Assembly: GCF_030867095.1 (NCBI RefSeq)
Contig: NC_081832.1
Span: 40,123,756-40,187,755, forward strand
Reading direction: 5' to 3'
DNA length: 64,000 bases
Source of the DNA: Alligator mississippiensis
Taxonomy: Eukaryota; Chordata; Crocodylia; Alligatoridae
Notes under the pieces: model-generated
Seen by the model: the letters and a program-made list of their open reading frames with translations, nothing else
What the model was told of the DNA's origin: nothing
Databases searched by the model: none
Shown: one piece after another, positions 32,976 to 43,544 of the stretch
Position numbering within the stretch: the first letter of the stretch is position 1
Layout of the letters: every line of letters begins with the position of its first letter
Program-made: the position numbers and the translations under genes

Positions 32976-33731
32976 GACCTCTCCCCTCCCCCACTCTTGA
33001 TCACAGAGAGGCAGTCCTCCACCCCCCTCCCCTTCCCTGCCGCAAGCTGCCTGTGGCTCAGTCTCGCTCCCCACCCGGCCCCTGTTATACTTATGTGCGG
33101 GGAGTTGCTGCCTGCAGTCCCGTGCAGCCAGGCAGATGCAGAGGATCAGGCTGGGCTGGACCGGGCCGGTGGTGCCATGTCATGTCTCTGCAGGTGGGCA
33201 GCGGCACTGGGAGAGGTAGCTCAGCTGCGAGGGGGTTAACATGAATTTTGTGGGGCTACAGCTACAAAGGCCCTCCCACTGCTGCCACCCGCAAAGGTGC
33301 AGTGTGGCGCTCCCTGCCCAACCCCAACGGCTCCCCCTCTCCCCATGTGGAGCACAGCTCTCCCAGCCCAGCTCAGCCCCCTCCCCCCAGATGTGGCGCC
33401 AGCTGGCCTGCTCCCTTCCCCTAGGTGCAGCATGGCTTTCTGGGCCCAACTTATCATGCAGGCCCCTCCCTGCAACCCCATTAGGGGAGGGGCCTCACTT
33501 CCATATCCCAGGGAAGAAAATTTGCAATTGGCAGTTTTAAACTTGGCACCAAAGCTTTCACTTCTGTGCTGATGAGGATCCTTGGGCTGGGGGCCCAAAT
33601 TAGTAGGGGCCCCTGAGCTCCTGCCCAGCTGGCCCGTGCATTAATCCGCCTGTGCGTACAACTATTCAAATCCTGATTCTGCTGTAACTCAAGCCAAAGC
33701 ACCTAGCAGGATTCTCAAATTAAGTATCCCT
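32976..33731. other. GC-rich unassigned stretch
   Basis: Frames of 70-150 residues on both strands reflect high GC. A repeated pair of segments, CCCAACCCCAACGGCTCCCC and GAGCACAGCTCTCCCAGCCC, gives it a MITE-interior look, but no termini are visible. Confidence 0.35.
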
Positions 33732-34059
33732 GGGCATGTCTACATGTACAAATGGTGCTGGATGGGCTTGCTCCAAAGTAATTCACCATTTGGCAGATGT
33801 CTACATGTGCAGGCATTTGGGGGCAAATTTGCTGCTCATGGCAGTAGTCAGCTCCCACCCACTCTGGTCCTGCACCAGCTCCCTACAGCAGCCAGGGGGA
33901 ACTGGAGGCACCGGCCACAGCTGCCTGTAGCCAGGGGCCATCTTTAAAAGGCAGGCCTATGCACTTGTTCCCTGACCACCTGCCTTCCTGGCCCAGAGCA
34001 GCCTGCAGAGCAGTGGCACAGCACTCTGTTGCTGTGTCGCTGGAGCTTGTGCCCACCAC

Positions 34060-34797
34060 ATGATAGTTACTTCACCCTCAGGCTCTGGCAGCAACATCCA
34101 GTGCCCTGGGCTCCTACTGGACACCCTGGTTGCCCTGCTTCACCCCTGCAGTGACTGCTGCCTGGTCCAGGTCAGTTTCAGCCCTGAAAGCCCCCTTGTG
34201 TGGTGTGGCTGTATGGCCAGGCTCATTGCAATGTCCCAGGCCCCCTGCCACTGTGCTGCTGCCACCCAGACCCCATGCTGCTGCCTGGACCTCATCTGGG
34301 ATGCCAACAACGTGTATCTGGATGCCACCACTGGTGCCGTCCATGAGTTCTTGGACCATCTGTGGGCCCGCCCAGCCAGGACGGGTGGCTGTATTTCTTC
34401 CAGCACACCTGGGATGACGAGCAGTGGCTGGAGTCATCCACATTCCAGGAAATCCTTGATCAGCCCGCACCTGGAGCAGCAGGATACCACCATGCAGTGG
34501 CTCCTCCTTGTAGACACACAGTTGGCCATCACCCTGCTCAAACTGGCCATGCCTACCAGCCTCTGCTATGTTGGCCACCTTTTCAGCATTGGCAAGGTGA
34601 CCATCAGGGAGGCTGTCCTGGAGGTGTTCAGTGCCCTCCAGGATGTGCTGGGGCACACCATGCTCTGGGTGCACAATCCTCTGGAGGTGGTAGTGGGGTT
34701 TGACATCCAGGATTTCCCTCATTGGATCAGGGCCCTGGATGGGACCCACATCCCCGTCACCTGCCTGACCCGCAGTGACCACCCCTACTATAGCTAG
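34060..34797 (+). pseudogene. Harbinger transposase, copy 2, N-terminal part
   Basis: A 245-residue open frame. The C-terminal 110 residues are the family core: LEQQDTTMQWLLLVDTQLAI, TLLKLAMPTSLCYVGHLFSI and GKVTIREAV make the helix-turn-helix, followed by VLEVFSALQDVLG, then FPHWIRALDGTHIPVTC with the first catalytic Asp, and HPYY. A stop follows directly at 34795-34797, where copy 1 continues with KHSIVLQAI. The first 130 residues are Cys-rich and less certain as true coding sequence. Confidence 0.87.
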
Positions 34798-34815
34798 TGG
34801 GGCTTCCACTCTGTC

Positions 34816-35361
34816 ATGCTCCAGGCCATCATCAACCACCGCAGTGCCTTCACCAATGTGAGTGCCGGCTGGGCGGGCAGCACCCAGGATGCCTGTCTTC
34901 CTCAATGCCACCCTGCTGGGCCTGGTGAAGAGTGGGTGCTTCGCATCAGGGGTGCCGGACCTCCAGCTGGATGCAGTGGCAGTCTCGACCCTTCTCACTG
35001 GGAACCCTGCCTACCCACTCCTCCACTGGCTCATGTGACCCTACACCAGCCAGCTGGACCCCCACCAGGCACACTTCAACAGGTGCCTGGGCCAGCCATC
35101 TGGAGGGACGCTAGCATGCCTTTACTGTCCACCTCGAGGTCATGGAGGCCAGCATCCCCCAGGTCATCATCGCAGCCTGCATGCTGCATAACAGCTGCAA
35201 GACCCAAGGGGAGCTCTGTCATGAGGCCAGGGTGGAGGAGGCACAGCAGGCAGAGGACACCTGGCACCAGGAGCACAAGCTGCAGTGGCAGCAACAGTGG
35301 TGGGGCCCCCTTGCCGAGACTCCAGACAAACTGCTCACTTGGCAGCAGGGGCCAGGTGTGA
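34816..35361 (+). pseudogene. Harbinger transposase, copy 2, catalytic C-terminal part
   Basis: It begins MLQAIINHRSAFTNVSAGWA and GSTQDACL; the Asp of GSTQDA is the second catalytic residue, kept here but lost in copy 1. Frameshifts follow. The family C-terminus, VEVMEASIPQVIIAACMLHN with SCK, is read at about 35130-35210 in another frame (also 35142-35375). The ends of the two frames overlap the CR1 insertion site only after the transposase is complete. Confidence 0.8.
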
Positions 35362-35421
35362 GAGGCACTGGCTGACCACCTCCTGCACTCTCTGCTGTAG
35401 GCCACCTGGACAGCCATCCCT

Positions 35422-36304
35422 GAACTGGGCAAGTTCACGGACGACACCAAGTTATGGGGGAGCGTGGTCACGCTTGAAGATAGTCTGCAGATACAGGCAG
35501 ACCTAGACAGGCTAGCAAGCTGGGCAGATTGGAACCAGATGAAGTTCAACATTGAGAAATGTAAAGTGCTCCACCTGGGGATGAACAATCCCCGACATAC
35601 CTACAGGCTCCATGGCACTAAACTGACCAGCACCATGACTGAAAAGGACCCAGGGGTAATAACAGACAACAGTATGAATATGAGCCGTCAGTGCAATGCT
35701 GTAGCCAGCCAGGCAAATATACTCTGGCATGCATTAATCGATGCATCTCAAGCAAAACCAAGCAAGTTATTCTTCCACTTCACTCAGTATTGGTGAGACT
35801 GTAGCTGGAGTACTGAATCCAGTTCTGGGTGCCGCACTTCAACAAGGACATGGTAAAGCTTGAGAGAGTCCAGAGAAGGGCCACCCGTATGATCAGAGAC
35901 TTGCATGGTAAGCCATACAAGGGAAGTCTGAGGGACCTGGGACTCTTCAGCCTAAAAAAGAGAAGGCTGAGAGGAGACTTGGTAGAAGCTTACCACTACA
36001 TCAGGGGCTCAGCAAACAACTGTTCACCAGGGCACCCTTGGGTAAAACCAGACGCAATGGCCACAAACTCCTGAAAGACAGTTTCAGACTTGACACTGGG
36101 AAAAACTTCTTCACAGTTAGGGTGTCCAGTCTGTGAAATAGGCTCCCTCCAGAGGTGGTGCAATCACCTACCCTAGAAATCTGCAAGAGGAGACTGGATG
36201 GTCACCTTGCTCAGGTCACCTGACCTGAGTTGTCTTTCCTGCCTAGTGCAGGTGGGCTGGACCCAATGATCTTGCAAAGTCCCTTCCAGCCTTACAATCT
36301 ATGA
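35422..36304 (+). mobile_element. CR1 LINE inserted in Harbinger copy 2, with TSD
   Basis: A 5'-truncated CR1 starting at the RT catalytic block (ELGKFTDDTKLWGSVVTLED), through FNIEKCKVLHLGMNN and a kept Trp (TTCTGGGTGCCGCAC), to the 3' tail ATCTATGA. It is flanked by ATCCCT at 35416-35421 and 36305-36310. Removing it joins sequence that matches copy 1 (GCC.CCTGGACAGC...CCCCCC.CCTCACCGC.CAC), which confirms the insertion. It is therefore younger than this Harbinger copy. Confidence 0.93.
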
Positions 36305-36375
36305 ATCCCTAGACCCCCCACCTCACCGCGCACACCCAACACCATGATCACTACAGACAGTTTTCAGGAAAGCAC

Positions 36376-36381
36376 TTTATT
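36376..36381 (-). promoter_or_regulatory. poly(A) signal for the Myb-like gene, copy 2
   Basis: AATAAA on minus in GGGGAATAAAGTGCTTTCC, at the position equivalent to 18202-18207 in copy 1. Confidence 0.6.
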
Positions 36382-37291
36382 CCCCTCCACAAACATAGAC
36401 CCTCTTTCACCACAACAGAGCTCTTCCCCCACTCCCTTCTTGACACCAGACCATGTCCTCCCCTCCCCTTCTCCCCACAGAGCCCCTCCAAGACCCACCC
36501 TACCAACCACCAAAAAAGAACCCTCTTCCCAGTGCAGACCTTGTGCAGTGCTGTGTGTGCCCTCCTGGGGTGTGGAGCAGTGGGGTGGGGGCACAGAAGA
36601 GGCAGAGCCCAGAGACAGGAGCCCAGAATCCCGGCCTTTCACTATACCCACACAGGTACACACGCTGTGGTGAGGCGGGCAGGTGGGAGGCTCATCCCGG
36701 GGCAAGGGCAGCTGGTGCTCTGCTGGCATGGCCAGATCCCCTTCCTGCAGCCAGTGAGCTGGGCCAGCAGGCCCCATGCATGGTCCTGGCCCCACTGCAG
36801 GCAGGTGCTGCTCCAGTGCTGTATGGGCGGGGGCAGGGGCAGTAACGGAGAGGGCCCTCTCCCAGTGCAGGGGTTACTGGATGGGTGTAGCAGTTGTGCC
36901 TGGTGGCCTGAGTCAGTCCCCACTACCGGCAAGGGTGTGCAGCATCCAGTGGTGTCCTGGGGTGTAGGGGCACAGAGCCTGGCTTCCTGAACAAAGGCCT
37001 CCACCAGGAAGGAGCTGACACTGCTGAGTGTTGGTGGTGCTATGGCCTGCCTGGCCTCCTGGGCAGGCCTGTGCACCTGGAGCTGGTGGGGCAGGCACTG
37101 GCCCAGGCTGCCGGAGCTGCTGGACAAAGCCAGGGGTGGGGAGCGCAGCGGGACAGGGTCCTGGAAGCCCAAGAGGCCCTCCCCTACTGATGCCTCATCC
37201 TGGGTGGAGGCCACAGTGGAGGTTTGGGCAAGCCCCCTGTGCTCGAGTTGACAGTATGGCTCAGGTCAGAGTTCTGGGGTGCAAGGATTGT

Positions 37292-37522
37292 TCAGCTGCT
37301 GCAAAAAGGGCATGAACTTGTAGGCAGCCCCCAACCAGTGGTTGTGATCAATGACAGTGCCCCACTGCCCTCAAGGACTTGACATCTTGTGCAGTACTGG
37401 CACATCAATGGGTCATACCTGTGCTCCTGTATGCAGTCTACCAGGTCCTTGTAGATGTGGGTGTTGGAGCACCTGCTCCAGGCAAACTGGCTGAGGACCT
37501 CAGCCTCGCCCCACAGTTCCAC
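37292..37522 (-). pseudogene. Harbinger Myb/SANT-like protein, copy 2 (broken)
   Basis: The minus frame reads MELWGEAEVLSQFAWSRCSN, THIYKDLVDCIQEHRYDPLM and CQYCTRCQVLEGSG, co-linear with residues of the domain in copy 1 (VLWGKAEVLSQFAWSGRSYA, HIYEDLSGCMQEHGHDW). The first helix with the leading Trp is in a different frame (around 37530-37560), and KVKAF is not conserved, so this copy is decayed. Confidence 0.75.
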
Positions 37523-37689
37523 AAGGTCTGTGGTCTCCTCCTAGGATCAGTTGCATCCTTGGGAGCTGGCATGTGGCACTGGGGATAATGCCAGCATGAC
37601 TCCTTTGAAGGCTTGCTGGGCCTCTGCCCAACAGTCCAGGTGCTGCACAGGCTGGGCAGGTGCCTGTAACACCCATCATAGGGGCATGC

Positions 37690-38000
37690 TATGGGACAGG
37701 CAGGCACATGGCAAAGCTGTGCCAGGGACCAGAGCTGGGGTGTGTGCAGGTTGCTGTGGCTGCCTGGGGGCCACTGGAGCAGGACCTGGTGGCCAGAGGC
37801 TGGCTGTAGGTGGCCCAGGGTGCTGCTGGGCCTGGCAATACCTGCAGCACCCAGGGCAATGTGATACCATGAGACAGGGAGCCACGTGGCAACGGTGTGC
37901 CAGGGACCAGAGCCAGGGTCCAGACAGGCTGCTGCGGTTGGCTGGGGGCCTCTGCTGTGTAACACAGTGGCCAGAGGCTGGCTGCAGGTGGCCCAGGGCC
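37690..38000. repeat. two tandem units of about 180 bp in Harbinger right arm, copy 2
   Basis: GTGCCAGGGACCAGAGC occurs at about 37718 and 37897, and GGCCAGAGGCTGGCTG.AGG with TGGCCCAGGG at about 37791 and 37970. The period is about 180 bp. Copy 1 has the same structure. Confidence 0.75.
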
Positions 38001-38285
38001 CCATCATCCCCACAGGCTTTTAAGGGCCAGGGATTGGGGCAGGCAAAGTGCTGCCCAGCCCTGGGGTTGGTGAAGCTCCCATCCTCCTGGCCCTAGTTTA
38101 CAGGTGGCCCCCTGGTATTTGCTCCTGGTCAGCATCTATGTGTGTGTTACTGTGCATTAACTACTCCAGAGTTAATTTGCTACTTGCATTTGCAGGTACA
38201 GCAAATTACTGCACAGTAAGCATCTCTACTGTGCAGTAATTTGCTCTACTGCACAGTAAAGAATCTCATATAATGCAGCCCCTGG

Positions 38286-38690
38286 CTTCGTCCTGACAAG
38301 TGTGGTTGTGCGATATATGGCAAGGCAAACATGTCTGCAGCACCACATACTGCACTTTCAGATGTTCTCAGCACTGCAGAGGGGTGCTGTCTGTGCATGC
38401 ACTGCTCTCTTTTTTTCTTGCAGGTTTTTTTGACCCCTAGATATCCAGGGGTCAAGAAAACCCATGGGGAAAAAACAAAGCAGCGCATGCATGGGCAACG
38501 CATGCTGCTCAAAAACGAAGCCAGGCTACCTGGCACTGTACTATGGCTGCTGGCCAGGCTCCACATAGCAGAATTGCCACTCCTGCAGCCCTGGGAGGAC
38601 ACCAGGTAAGACAGCCTCCCCTACCCTACCCGGGGCAACCTGCCATGTGCCAAAGTGCACATGTTCATGTGGACGTGGCCCCTGTGTCTA
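38286..38690. repeat. fold-back segment with central palindrome
   Basis: TTGACCCCT (38430-38438) and AGGGGTCAA (38447-38455) flank AGATATCC, and the pairing extends outwards about 45 bases on each side (TGCATGCACTGCT against AGCAGCGCATGCA). Plus and minus frames therefore both encode a VFLTP.Y.GVKKT-like string, an artefact of symmetry. It may be a separate MITE or the true right end of Harbinger copy 2. Confidence 0.6.
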
Positions 38691-38780
38691 TCTCATGTGG
38701 AAGCCAAATCCAGTAGTCTTATCAGAGCACACCTGACACAAAAGACAGGTAGGATGCAATGTCTGCTCCTATATCCAACA

Positions 38781-38893
38781 GCTCAGCAATCGGAGCACTC
38801 ACTTGAGCTTAGGAAACCTGTGTTTCAGTCCCTCTCCTGCCTGATTTGGAGCCTGGATTTGAACCCACTCCTAAAGTGCATGCTCTAACCACT
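38781..38893. repeat. tRNA-like SINE-type fragment, inverted halves
   Basis: The left half (GGAGCACTCACTTGAGC ... GTGTTTCAGTCCC) and the reversed right half (GGTTAGAGCATGCACTTTAG ... GGGTTCAAATCC) both resemble the A-box/B-box spacing of tRNA-derived SINEs. A CR1 tail follows directly. Confidence 0.35.
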
Positions 38894-39122
38894 TATAGAT
38901 GCATAGATTCATAGATGCTAGGGTTAGAAGGGACCTCATCAGATCATTGAGTCTGACCCCCTGCCCTGGGCATGAAAGAGTGCTGGGGTAAGATGACCCC
39001 AGCCAGATGCCTATCCAGCCTTCTCTTAAAGACCCCCAAGGTAAGGGAGAGAACCACCTCCCTTGGAAGCCCATTCCAAATTCTGGCCACCCTTACTATG
39101 AAGAAGTTCGTCCTGATGTCGC
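38894..39122 (-). mobile_element. CR1 LINE 3' end, short
   Basis: The plus-strand left edge GCATAGATTCATAGATGC is the inverted tail, then GGACCTCATCAGATCATTGA and CCCCCTGCCC. It stops within the region encoding RKNFF. A heavily 5'-truncated copy between two tRNA-like fragments. Confidence 0.9.
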
Positions 39123-39164
39123 TATGGAGTATCCTGGGGTAGGCCTTTCTCAGTCTCTCCTGCT

Positions 39165-39300
39165 GATGTTACATTTTTATTAAACACTTAAATATTCATT
39201 GAGGCAGGAACTGGAACCCACATCTCCCAAGTGAATATTCTGACTACTAGCCTAAGAAGTTATTCTCAATCTTTCTGGTCCTATAAATATTTATTTACAC
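39165..39300 (-). repeat. tRNA-like SINE-type fragment
   Basis: On minus: GGCTAGTAGTCAGAATATTC, ACTTGGGAGATGTGGGTTCC and AGTTCCTGCC, like the left half of 38781-38893. Probably the same repeat type, split from it by the CR1. Confidence 0.35.
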
Positions 39301-40528
39301 AAAATAAATCAGCTTCAACAGGAGAGAGTGAAAAAGCCACCTAAAATGCTCTGTAATTTATGGCTTAGGGCCTTCTTACATGTTGTACTCTGAACTGCTC
39401 AAATGTTGATTGGTATTAACGCTAGCTTGAGTTTGGAGCAGTCACACCATAAGGCTAAAAACCTTATCTGACTGTCCCCCACCTGCAGACTTATAACTTG
39501 CCACTAGAAGGCTGGTGACCAGGGTTCTGACCAGGAGCTCCAGCTGTGAGTTGCCAGTACAAGACTGGTGAGCCAGGACAAGCTTCTATCCCTGCTCTAG
39601 GTTGGGGGAAAGGGAAGAAATTTTGGAGTGGGGTAGGAACATGAAGCTGGGAGGCAGAGAGTTAATGGGAGGTGGAAAGTAAATGGGGCTGGGAGAAGGG
39701 TAGTGAAATGAAGGAAGTCAATCACTGAAAGATAAAAAGAAGTTAAAAAAATTAACAATAAAGAGGAAGTCAATTAAACAATGTCTCATGTTTCAATAAT
39801 TTGGGATTGGGGTGGGGGGAGGGGTCATCCTTCCAGAGGTGGCTGTGAGATAGGAGCAGTGAGGGAAGGTATTTTGGGGAGAGCTGATGCCCCTGCTTCA
39901 GGAAGGAAGCTCCAGCTCATGGGGATCTGATCCAGCCCCCTACTTTATTCCCCCCCTCCCCCAGTGGAAAGTTTGTCCACATAGACCAGGAGGGTAGGGT
40001 AGGGGATGCTGCACCCTGGGATGCTGGAGGACTTCAACTTGGCTCATTGGTGGGAAGCAGCCACATTAATGCAATATAAATTGGGTAGCACAGATCAGAG
40101 ATAAACCTGCCCTGGAGTGGCATAACTTTATGCTGCCTAGACTGTGCTCAAAACTAGTTTCAGGTGTTAATGTGTGGACAGTCCAAGGGTTAAGAGCTCC
40201 AGGAGCCACCTAAAATTAATATGTAGCAAGGCCTTTAGAGGACTGGCCTGGGATTTGGAGGCCTGGGGTCAAATGCTTCCATGCAATCTGGCAGAGGAAG
40301 ATTTTGAAGCTAGGTCCTACATTCTAGATGAGTGTTGTGAGCTTAAAGAGGAATGGGGATACTACTTCCTTGTTCTCCGCATATTTTCATGACATAAGTA
40401 CCTACCACCAGAAACAGGTTCACAGCTATGAGTCCAGAGTGAATGAAGCTACCTAACCCCTCTTCTTCCCTTGGTATTTCTTACTGGCTACTATTAAGCA
40501 GCATCTTGGTCACTGTGGTATCATCTGT
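39301..40528. other. unassigned stretch
   Basis: Purine-rich patches (39600-39780) and short frames. No gene or terminus recognised. Confidence 0.4.
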
Positions 40529-40923
40529 GGGTGTATCTATAGGAGATGCTTACTGTGGAGTTGCCTAATTAGCATCACTGGTCTACCTGAATGGTGCTAT
40601 TAAGCCAGAGTAAACTAATTCACTCTGCTGTAGGGTAGCACTGCCCAACAAAAATACTATTCCATGGTAGAGTTATTTACTCTACTGCAACACACGTGTA
40701 GATGGTGAGTGGGGCTGGCTGGGGCATAAGGGTGCTATAGTGTGGGGCTGCCTGCTGGCTAGCCCCATGCTGCAGCACCCTCATGCCCCAGTCAGCCCCA
40801 GCTGCTGTGCCACTCTGGGTCAATGTGCTGCAGCCCCAGGTGTACATGTAAATGCTGTGCCTGAGAGCAAAACAATCAGGCATGAAGTATGCATAATACT
40901 ACTATCCACGTGTAGGCACACCC
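40529..40923. mobile_element. Harbinger-type MITE, about 395 bp
   Basis: The termini GGGTGTATCTATAGG and, inverted, GGGTGTGCCTACACGTGG match the GGGYRTGTCTACA type of the Harbinger family here. The centre (40711-40803) folds back: GGGGCTGGCTGGGGCATAAG against CATGCCCCAGTCAGCCCC. Flanking triplets TGT and AGC do not match, so it is old or the limits are off by a few bases. Confidence 0.6.
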
Positions 40924-43009
40924 AGCAATTCCAATTCCTATGCTGTGACTCTTCCCATATAGGGTCTGGAGTACCTGAGCACCTAATTCAGGACTGTAGA
41001 TTCCACCAGGGGGAAGGATGTCTCCAAATCTGCCATCACAACACCTCAATCCCTTTGTGGACTCTGTTTCACTTCACTATGTGTTGTATCTCACCTGTGG
41101 ATATGTGCATAATGTGAATCTTCTAATATGGGCCAACAGGATACTGGACTACTCCAGGTGGAGCAGCAGTCAGCTTTGCTATAGTAAATCTTGTAAAACT
41201 GAATCCTTGTAGGACTCTTCCTAAGCTAGTTCTGTTTTGACCTCCACACCATCTACTTTTCTTTCATTGTAACACTGTATGCAGTGTGCCTGGTGGATAC
41301 GTTGGTGTGTGGAGAGTTTGAAGTTAATTGGAGGAGGCGTTTCTGAGTTAGGAGCCTGTGGGGCAATGATGGTTTTTTACTTTAATTGTTCTAAATGTAT
41401 TTATCCCTCATAACACAGAAATGACTTGCTGTAAAAACTTTACCCGTGTTTTATTGTAGCAGTCTTAGCAAGTGGTGGCTGTACAGCTTCCATTATATTC
41501 CCATTTCAGGGGATCATACTTTTATCAGAAAAATTCCTTTTACGTTGAAATTTTCCCTGTTCAGTCTCAGCCCAAAGGTGACATTTTGTGGAAAATTTTA
41601 GCAAAATCAGTTGAGCCATTTTCCAGTTAAGTGAGGCTGAAAACAATACCCTTAGTCCTTGGAGTGAGGCTGCTTGCACTCACATAGCTCAACACTAACA
41701 GAAACGAGAAATGTCAAACCAGCCTTGTTTTGTCCTCAGGAAGTGGAAATAAATTGGCTCAGCAGTCTTACAAGTATGAATATTTACATGCAGCAGTTTT
41801 TTGCATTGTAGAATATTCCAGCAGGACTACCTAGGAGGTTATTTTTTAAGTTATAGAGACACTTTTTCTTGGCAAAATAGATGTAATTTTTATTGAGAAA
41901 TTTTTATGTTTTTTTCAGTTTTCTGTGAATTTACTGAAAAGCTTTGCTTGACTGGCTGAAATGTTTCTATCTTTGGTGCCAAAACTCCAAAATCTTTAAT
42001 TTTTAAATAAGAAACCTGACAATCAATAATAGCCATTTCCTATAGAAATTTCCATTTTCACACCCCAGAAAAGCCATTTTTCAAGACGGTTTAAAAGAAA
42101 TGTTCTGCCCATCTCTCTCTGTTAGTCCAGCTTGATATTGACTTTGGTCAGGCTGCCTCTGTTCCTCAGCAAATAATGTATTTGCTAAGGAAAGTTCCAA
42201 TATGTATGCCTTTGTTCAGTACACTTCCATAGAGACTTCTTCAGTTAAAAAACCCCCACAGTTGTGGATGCCTCAGTGGAGGGCATTTGTTAAAGACTAC
42301 CCTCATTAAAGGAAAACAAATGGGGCTTGTGCATGGGCTTCTCTGTGGTGCATGCAGGCAGCCTAAAGATGGCATTTTAAACGGAAAGTGGGTTTTTTCC
42401 TGCTTGGTTATTGACATTAGAAATTGATCCTGCTTTTTGTCTGAGACTTGCTGGATGACTGGAGTGCTGGCTAGTTTCCAACAACATTCATATATAAAAA
42501 GTGAGAAGGGTGTGAGAGTTTTAGTCAGACTGTTTTAAACCCTTTTATTTTTGTTTGGTTTCACAAATACTTATTTAACTCAAATGCCTTAGAAACAGCT
42601 GAGAGAAAATATGTTTTTTGTTAAAGATACACATATGCACATCCTTCTCCTGTCACTTAAGCAGTAAGGCAGCCCCAGCTCATTTGGCTAAGGTCTCCAA
42701 GGAGAATTTCAACACATATAGACTTGATGTGCCCAGGTTTCCTTGTGTTAAACATAAAGAACGCAGCCATCACAGCGGTGCTGAAGTCTATGGTCAAGTG
42801 TCAAGAGCGGCATCCTTCTAACTCCATCAGCACTTTCCTGGCTCCTGCACTCAGCAACAGAAAAGACACAGCTAAGCATGATGCATCACAAGCTCCATTT
42901 GAGCCTACTGCTTCCACCATGGCATTAGTCTGCTTGTATCCACAGGCCCTTGACAACTTCCTCATCCTTCTCTGACTTGTGTGCACAAGGCAGTACTAAT
43001 GGAAGTGCG
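40924..43009. other. unassigned, 2.1 kb, AT-rich
   Basis: Around 41530-42110, phrases such as GAAATTTTCCCTG, TTTTGTGGAAAATTTTAGC and CATTTTTCAAGACGG recall a very old DNA repeat, but I cannot name it. No coding signal. Confidence 0.35.
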
Positions 43010-43260
43010 CAGTGATTATTTGAACCTTGGTTATCTGAACCCTTGACTATTCAAACAGAAAGCCAGTCACTGTCTTTTTGATGAGTCCTAGTAAACAGCA
43101 ACAATGAGCAAACTGGTGGGAAAGCAGAAGCGAAAGGTCTTAACAGCAGACAAGAAAGTAAAAATGGTTGATCTGGTAAAGTCTTGGATCTCATATAACA
43201 TCATAACTGAACAGTATGGCAACAGGAAAGTAACCATCACAGATATAAAGGTGAATGAAA
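43010..43260 (+). pseudogene. pogo/Tigger transposase, N-terminal fragment
   Basis: The element begins CAGTGATTATTTGAACC, a Tigger-type end. The frame from 43104 reads MSKLVGKQKRKVLTADKKVK, MVDLVKSWISYNIITEQYGN and RKVTITDIKVNE, the CENP-B/Psq-type helix-turn-helix that starts Tigger and jerky-like proteins (KRKVLT..KKV.IVDLVK.G.SY..IA..YG....TVSDIKKN). Similarity ends near 43260, so only about 50 residues survive. The transposase binds the element ends and cuts at TA. Confidence 0.75.
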
Positions 43261-43323
43261 CAAGCTCCTGGACTTCTCATGGATCTTCTTGCAGTTTCAC
43301 TCTTCCAAATGAATTCAGCTATA

Positions 43324-43542
43324 CAGGCAACTCCCGCTTAGCACTTTTAACTGGTTCCCAAAAAACTGAGTGTTAAGTGAAATAGCATTAAGCGAAACCA
43401 AAAGTTTTTGACGTACCAAGATGGCAACTGTGAGTGCTATAATGAAATCCACTGAGTGCTATGCGAAACTCGGGTATCAATGTAAAATGAGCATTATAGG
43501 AAAATAGCGCTAAGCGAAACAGCGTTAAGCAGAGGTTGCCTG
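43324..43542. mobile_element. Tigger/pogo-type MITE, 219 bp, with TA duplication
   Basis: The termini CAGGCAACTCCCGCTTAGC and, inverted, CAGGCAACCTCTGCTTAAC agree at 15 of 19. TA lies directly outside both ends (43322-43323 and 43543-43544), as expected of Tc1/mariner-pogo elements. Internal GTTAAG.GAAA.AGC.TTAAGCGAAA motifs are repeated near both ends. No coding capacity. The ends differ from those of the Tigger fragment next to it, so it is another family. Confidence 0.85.
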
Positions 43543-43544
43543 TA

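Larger units (their letters stand above)
33732..38282 (+). mobile_element. PIF/Harbinger DNA transposon, copy 2
   Basis: The left terminus is GGGCATGTCTACATGTAC; a second copy of TCTACATGTGCA lies about 65 bp inside. The right end region (38125-38282) is the inverted counterpart of the left end of the MITE at 49298 (shared CTACTTGCATTTGCAGG, ACTGCACAGTAAAG and a terminal CTCAT..A......CCC), which puts the end near 38282. An alternative right end is 38680, whose inverted sequence GGCCACGTCCACATGAACA matches the left terminus at 15 of 19 and which would give a CCT duplication on both sides. It carries a plus transposase and a minus Myb-like gene, is co-linear with copy 1, and is interrupted by a CR1 at 35422-36304. 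Confidence 0.87.

Noticed and set aside
32371-32994. 207-residue minus frame as a single protein
   Set aside because: Its first 90 residues are translated CA/TG simple repeat and the rest is a LINE RT fragment.
38246-38609. 118- and 92-residue frames with similar sequence on opposite strands
   Set aside because: The similarity is the translation of one fold-back palindrome, not a gene pair.
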